A stretch of DNA of 9,771 nucleotides from an uncultured Methylococcaceae bacterium. Lineage in GTDB: Bacteria; Pseudomonadota; Gammaproteobacteria; Methylococcales; Methylomonadaceae. The notes beneath the pieces are model-generated. The model saw only the letters and a program-made list of their open reading frames with translations, made no database searches and was not told the origin of the DNA. Location: contig CAJAHC010000140.1 of assembly GCA_903939355.1 (NCBI GenBank), positions 1 to 9,771 of the forward strand. Direction: 5' to 3'. The translations under genes and the position numbers were made by a program. This document shows positions 6,318-9,771 of this stretch, in pieces. Each line of letters opens with the position of its first letter. Within the stretch, counting starts at the first letter, position 1.

Positions 6318-7175
6318 TTAAGATTTTTTATTATTTTGTTTTGCCTGCTCAAATTCAGCTGCATGGTAATTGTTCCGAATTTCATCTAGATCAACATGAG
6401 GCGAGGGTAGCTTTAGTCCCATATCTTCTAGGGTATCTGCAATGATTTCTGAAATCGCAAGGTCACGAAACCACTTGTGGTTTGCAGGGATAATATACCA
6501 AGGAGCATGTTGGGTACTTGTATGTTCCAGAGCGTCCTCGTAAGCTTCAATATAGTCAGGCCAAAGTTTGCGTTCAGAGTAGTCGGAATAAGAGATTTTC
6601 CAGTTGCGTGCAGGATCTTCAAGACGTTGTTTAAATCGACTTAATTGTTCTTCTTGGCTAATATGCAAAAAGAATTTTAGTATACGGGTACCGTTGTATG
6701 AAAGCATACTTTCAAAATCGTTAATCAATTGATAGTGAGTTGACCATTCTGATTTCTCTATCAACTTGTGGACGCGCACAACAAGTACATCCTCATAGTG
6801 CGAACGATTGAAAATGACTGTTTCGCCTTTACTTGGTGAGCGCAGGTGTGCTCGCCAGAGAAAATCGTGAGCTATCTCGTCATTACTGGGTTGCTTAAAA
6901 CCAAAAACAGAAGTGCCTTGCGGATTCATGCCACTGAATAAATGTCGAATCACTCCATCCTTTCCGGCAGCATCGAGCGCTTGTAATACAACTAAAAGTG
7001 AGTGGTTACCGTCTGCATAGAGGAGGTACTGAAGCTTATCCATGCGACCGATGTGCTCTACTATTTTAGGTAGTGCCTTTTCATGTGATTCGTGTTTGTC
7101 TTTAAAAGAGGGATCAATTTTGTGTAGATTAACTTTTTCACCCGGTTTGACGATGAATTGTTTGCGATAACTCAT
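6318..7175 (-). CDS. ppk2: PPK2-family polyphosphate kinase (polyphosphate:nucleotide phosphotransferase)
   Basis: PPK2 enzymes transfer phosphate between inorganic polyphosphate and nucleotides, usually regenerating NDP/NTP from polyphosphate in the cytoplasm. The 285-residue product is a single-domain P-loop protein. Walker A LDAAGKDG is at 67-74 (K72, D73), followed by HLFSGMNPQG (78-87), HDFLWR (103-108) and Walker B-like FNRSHYEDVLVVRVH (122-136). A lid region with FKQRLEDPARNWK (171-183) and a C-terminal APWYIIPANHKWFRDLA (214-230) complete the fold. The DAAGKDG and NPQG wording fits the class II/III-like branch rather than the class I GRDAAGKGG form, so AMP and/or ADP may be acceptors; the exact class is inference. 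The start is well set by GAGGGG (7181-7186) five bases before the ATG. No ppk1 or exopolyphosphatase gene lies nearby. Confidence 0.92.
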   Translation of the reverse strand: MSYRKQFIVKPGEKVNLHKIDPSFKDKHESHEKALPKIVEHIGRMDKLQYLLYADGNHSLLVVLQALDAAGKDGVIRHLFSGMNPQGTSVFGFKQPSNDEIAHDFLWRAHLRSPSKGETVIFNRSHYEDVLVVRVHKLIEKSEWSTHYQLINDFESMLSYNGTRILKFFLHISQEEQLSRFKQRLEDPARNWKISYSDYSERKLWPDYIEAYEDALEHTSTQHAPWYIIPANHKWFRDLAISEIIADTLEDMGLKLPSPHVDLDEIRNNYHAAEFEQAKQNNKKS

Positions 7176-7219
7176 TTTTTCCCCTCGTGGGATCTGGGTT
7201 ATATACTGTTGCCAAGATA

Positions 7220-7237
7220 TTACACTATAAGGTGTAA
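7220..7237. promoter_or_regulatory. TTACAC/GTGTAA palindrome upstream of ppk2, operator candidate
   Basis: TTACAC and GTGTAA flank a six-base centre (18 bp in all) 45 bp before the ppk2 start. The minus strand contains TATAGT (7224-7229) inside it, five of six matches to a -10 box, but with a poor -35. A palindrome centred on a possible -10 would suit repressor control of ppk2. Confidence 0.3.
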
Positions 7238-7269
7238 GAGTGGCATTTAGATAAGAAGATAAGAGCGCT

Positions 7270-7283
7270 AGTTTAATTAAACT
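7270..7283. repeat. Perfect 14-bp palindrome over the tsaC stop codon
   Basis: AGTTTAATTAAACT reads the same on both strands and includes the TAA stop of the Sua5/TsaC gene. It has no loop and only A/T in its core, so as RNA it would form at best a short stem. Probably incidental; recorded because it is exact. Confidence 0.3.
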
Positions 7284-8254
7284 GTTGAAGTAGCTTTAAG
7301 TAACCGATCATTTATCGCTCGCCATAGTTCAGATTTAGGCGGCTGTTCTATTAAAATAATATCTAGCTTTAGATTGTCCAATTCTCTTAAAGAAGCATAT
7401 AAATTTTGCGCGTAAGCTTCTGCTTGTTCAGGCATATAAATGATACTAATTTGACTATTATCTTTTAGTTGTTGATTATAGGCCAGCAGGCCTATTTTTT
7501 TATATTGGCGGCAAAATTCTTCTACTATATTTGAAAAACTATCTGACGGATATAACTGGGCTGAAGTAGTTGGCGCATAGTGGACTGCCATCATCCCAGG
7601 TGCTCTTATGTCGCTTTGACGTGAATTTACAATTAATTGAGTGTTTAAAACTGTTTCAATTTCAACTTGAGTAATATGTCCAAGTCTTAACAATTTTGGT
7701 TTGTCTCCACTTAAATCAATAATTGTTGATTCAACGCCTACCTGACAAGAACCTCCTTCAAGTATAAAATCGACATTGTCACCCAATTCCTCTCTAACAT
7801 GGGCGGATTGGGTAGGGCTTATTCTGCAAAAACGATTAGCAGAAGGTGCTGCAATTCCACCATCAAATGCCTTTAACAAGCTTAAAGCAACCGGATGATT
7901 GGGCACGCGTAAGGCCACGGTTTGCTGACCACCTGTCACTTCAAGGGGGACATTAGCTTGCTTGCTTAATATCATTGCAAGTGGCCCTGGCCAAAAATGG
8001 GTAGCCAGTATTCTCGCCATATCAGGGATATCCACAGCCCAATCATCTAGCTTGTCACTGCTGGAAATATGAACGATGAGTGGATGGTTGGCAGGTCTGC
8101 CTTTGGCCTGAAAAATACGTTTAACTGCATCCGAATTAGAGGCATCAGCACCTAGCCCATATACGGTTTCGGTTGGGAAGGCTACGAGACGACCTTGTCT
8201 TAATAAGTGGACGGCATGCTTAATGGCAGTATCATTTGCAGGCATTGTGTTCAT
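7277..8254 (-). CDS. L-threonylcarbamoyladenylate synthase, Sua5 type
   Basis: This enzyme makes threonylcarbamoyl-AMP from threonine, bicarbonate and ATP, the first step of the universal tRNA t6A37 modification; the TsaD/B/E complex then transfers the group. The YrdC domain occupies about 8-205: FPTETVYGLGADA (26-38), FQAKGRPANHPL (48-59, with the K51/R53 nucleotide-binding pair), FWPGPLAMIL (87-96), APSANRF (136-142) and GGSCQVGVESTIID (167-180). A hinge APGMMAVHYAP (218-228) leads to a C-terminal Sua5 domain (229-325). At 325 residues it is therefore the long Sua5 form, not the roughly 190-residue E. coli TsaC. The second Met at residue 4 is an alternative start; neither has a clear Shine-Dalgarno sequence. 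The stop lies 101 bp before ppk2. All expected active-site motifs are present. Confidence 0.94.
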   Translation of the reverse strand: MNTMPANDTAIKHAVHLLRQGRLVAFPTETVYGLGADASNSDAVKRIFQAKGRPANHPLIVHISSSDKLDDWAVDIPDMARILATHFWPGPLAMILSKQANVPLEVTGGQQTVALRVPNHPVALSLLKAFDGGIAAPSANRFCRISPTQSAHVREELGDNVDFILEGGSCQVGVESTIIDLSGDKPKLLRLGHITQVEIETVLNTQLIVNSRQSDIRAPGMMAVHYAPTTSAQLYPSDSFSNIVEEFCRQYKKIGLLAYNQQLKDNSQISIIYMPEQAEAYAQNLYASLRELDNLKLDIILIEQPPKSELWRAINDRLLKATSTV

Positions 8255-8311
8255 GTTATGTATTTCTATTTATGTGGCTGCAATATAGCAGATGAATAGT
8301 TAATGATGACA

Positions 8312-8339
8312 TTTATAATCAATTGATGGGTAATGACAA
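8312..8339 (-). promoter_or_regulatory. Sigma70-like promoter for the Sua5/tsaC gene
   Basis: On the minus strand, -35 TTGTCA (8334-8339) and -10 TATAAA (8312-8317) are separated by 16 bases. Each box matches five of six consensus positions. The predicted start near 8305 gives a leader of about 50 bases to ATG 8254. This is the best promoter match I found in the window and suggests the Sua5 gene is transcribed independently of the upstream kinase gene. Confidence 0.5.
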
Positions 8340-8466
8340 GTAGTTTTTGAATGTACTTCTCAAATCAAAAATATGAATTATTATTAAGCACCTAATTCAC
8401 TAATAAGTGTCATTTTAAAGGATGTATCCGCTTTAGTGTAGATAATGCATAAGTTTATCCGATGAT

Positions 8467-9771
8467 TCAACAACATTGGAGTTTACTGATAAGTTGTGCA
8501 AAACCTGAGTCGCTCTGTGTATCAAGTGTAATAACATGGTTTTGTTCTTCAATTGACAGACTTTGTGCCACTTTTAATTGTTGCTGCAAAACTTCAATAG
8601 TCGCATCGGATACGTCATTTTGTCTTTGGCTAATACGTTCGCATAATTCTTCATAAGATGCCAGAACATCAAGGATAACAAATTTGGCATTGCACTCAAT
8701 TGCGAGTTGGCGAAACAGATCTCTTTGTTCTATTTTGAGAAAAGTGGCATCAATGATTGTGGAAAATCCCGCTTGAAGTACGGTTTTTGCGCTATTAGCA
8801 AGATAAAGATAAAGTTCTTGGGTTATTTTTTGACTATAAATCTCATTATGCTCATCTTTTGATCTTTTATGATCAAATAGTCGCTTACGTTCGATATCAG
8901 ATCGTATTTGTATGCCCCCGATTTTTTCGGCAATTTGTTTACTGTATGTTGATTTACCGGAACCGGAATAGCCATGAGTAATTGTTAAAGTGGTTGCTGG
9001 TGCTTGGGCAAAGAAATCGGCCAGATTAGCAAAGCTGGTATAGGTTAAATAACTTTTGTTTAAATCATCTTTATTTTGTTGCTGTAATAAAGTCACTTTT
9101 GCACAGACCAAAGCTCGGTAAACCAGATAATACCTCAGTAAGGCAATGCCTTGATAATCGCCGGTATTTTGTAAATAATGATTAAGCAAACGGTAAGCGT
9201 AACAATCATAGCCATAGTGCAACAGATCAATAACCACAAAAGCTACTTCACTTATTACATCTATCCACCGCAATAGAGGATTAAATTCAATACAATCAAA
9301 CAGAACTACCTCTCCGTTAATGAGGGTCATATTACCTAAATGTAAATCTCCATGACATTCTCTGACATAGCCTTGTTGTTTTCGTCGTTGCATTATTGCA
9401 AAACAGTTATGCCATTCATTATTACCCCAAAGCTGAATTTTTTGAACTTGCTGTTTTTGCTCCTCATTGATTAATAAAGGGCTAATATGATCAAAATTTT
9501 CATTAAACCAGTGTTTTATATCAGCACTATGCCCATAGTCGGATGTTACATCGGCTTTGTCGATAAGGAGATGAAAGTTGGCAATTAGGTTAGCAAGTTG
9601 ATCAATTTCAATTACACTTAATTGTCCACTTTCGGCGCGTTTATTTAATGTTAATCCCGCAGGAAACTGTAGCATTTTAACAGCGTAGTCAATGATCTTA
9701 CCCATCTCACCCATTTTTGGTTGCTCGAGAGTACCTGTAATTGGCACAACTTCAAGATACAAATCGGGAGC
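8467..9771 (-). CDS. Bifunctional APH-like phosphotransferase / P-loop kinase fusion, N-terminus missing
   Basis: 434 residues are visible; the frame is open to the right edge (APDLYLEVVPI...), so the true start lies outside and an internal TTG at 9762 is not the start. Family members have about 510-520 residues, so about 80 are missing. The first domain is aminoglycoside phosphotransferase-like: the catalytic loop CHGDLHLGN at 139-147 (D142, N147) and the metal-binding D159 in LFDCIEF. The second is a zeta-toxin/gluconate-kinase-like P-loop domain: Walker A GYSGSGKS (267-274), then RSDIERKRLF (290-299) and IIDATFLKIEQRDLF (319-333). Proteins of this build are widespread and often labelled aminoglycoside phosphotransferase, but the true substrates are unknown to me and resistance should not be assumed. 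A 212-bp gap separates it from the Sua5 gene. Confidence 0.87.
   Translation of the reverse strand, partial: APDLYLEVVPITGTLEQPKMGEMGKIIDYAVKMLQFPAGLTLNKRAESGQLSVIEIDQLANLIANFHLLIDKADVTSDYGHSADIKHWFNENFDHISPLLINEEQKQQVQKIQLWGNNEWHNCFAIMQRRKQQGYVRECHGDLHLGNMTLINGEVVLFDCIEFNPLLRWIDVISEVAFVVIDLLHYGYDCYAYRLLNHYLQNTGDYQGIALLRYYLVYRALVCAKVTLLQQQNKDDLNKSYLTYTSFANLADFFAQAPATTLTITHGYSGSGKSTYSKQIAEKIGGIQIRSDIERKRLFDHKRSKDEHNEIYSQKITQELYLYLANSAKTVLQAGFSTIIDATFLKIEQRDLFRQLAIECNAKFVILDVLASYEELCERISQRQNDVSDATIEVLQQQLKVAQSLSIEEQNHVITLDTQSDSGFAQLISKLQCC

Noticed and set aside
6428..6622. Minus-strand open frame of 64 codons within ppk2
   Set aside because: It lies wholly inside the well-supported ppk2 gene in another frame.
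8398..8429. Short palindromes CACTaataAGTG and GGATGTATCC as a terminator for the kinase-fusion gene
   Set aside because: Arms of only four bases, with no U-run. Such sites are common by chance in AT-rich DNA.
8462..8656. Plus-strand open frame of 64 codons
   Set aside because: It is antisense to the C-terminal end of the kinase fusion. The Cys/Ser-rich translation looks like a shadow.
8467..9771. Antibiotic (aminoglycoside) resistance gene
   Set aside because: The APH-like motif belongs to a widespread fusion family with a second kinase domain. Nothing in the sequence or context (no mobile element, no resistance cassette) supports drug resistance.
1..9771. Defence island, phage, CRISPR or toxin-antitoxin system
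   Set aside because: The zeta-toxin-like P-loop in the kinase fusion was considered, but there is no adjacent antitoxin-sized gene within the window. No repeats, integrase, transposase or nuclease genes are seen.

Overview
The window looks like chromosomal DNA from an AT-rich gammaproteobacterium. The cdsA-dxr-rseP order, a DsbC with both disulfides, a Sua5-type threonylcarbamoyl-AMP synthase and OmpA-type lipoproteins all fit that class. The overall flavour (PPK2, the APH/P-loop kinase fusion, the YAD...CxC lipoprotein) recalls low-GC methane-oxidising Methylococcales, but that is recall of family resemblance and is held with low confidence.

Left half, plus strand (about 91-4815): the 3' part of uppS (undecaprenyl diphosphate synthase), then cdsA, dxr, rseP and dsbC, closely packed. 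cdsA/dxr overlap by ATGA and dxr/rseP by TAATG, so translation is probably coupled. These genes link isoprenoid and lipid-carrier synthesis (Dxr, UppS), phospholipid precursor synthesis (CdsA), envelope-stress proteolysis (RseP) and periplasmic disulfide isomerisation (DsbC). Two things depart from the usual gammaproteobacterial cluster: uppS lacks its N-terminal half within the window, and dsbC sits where bamA usually follows rseP.

Middle (4816-4968): a convergent intergenic region with a perfect 14-bp inverted repeat and a second, AT-rich hairpin.

Right half, minus strand, read from right to left: a partial APH-like/P-loop kinase fusion running off the right edge (8467-9771), Sua5/TsaC (tRNA t6A synthesis, with a good sigma70-like promoter), a PPK2-family polyphosphate kinase, an OmpA-domain lipoprotein, and a small Cys/Met-rich lipoprotein of unknown function. 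The gaps between these genes (101-237 bp) suggest several transcription units rather than one operon. Two gaps carry palindromes overlapping plausible promoter elements.

I see no mobile element, CRISPR array, tRNA, rRNA or defence system. Most of the window is ordinary housekeeping DNA. The points most worth checking are the disrupted uppS 5' end, the rseP-dsbC junction, the small metal-ligand-rich lipoprotein with its operator-like palindrome, and the 14-bp inverted repeat.
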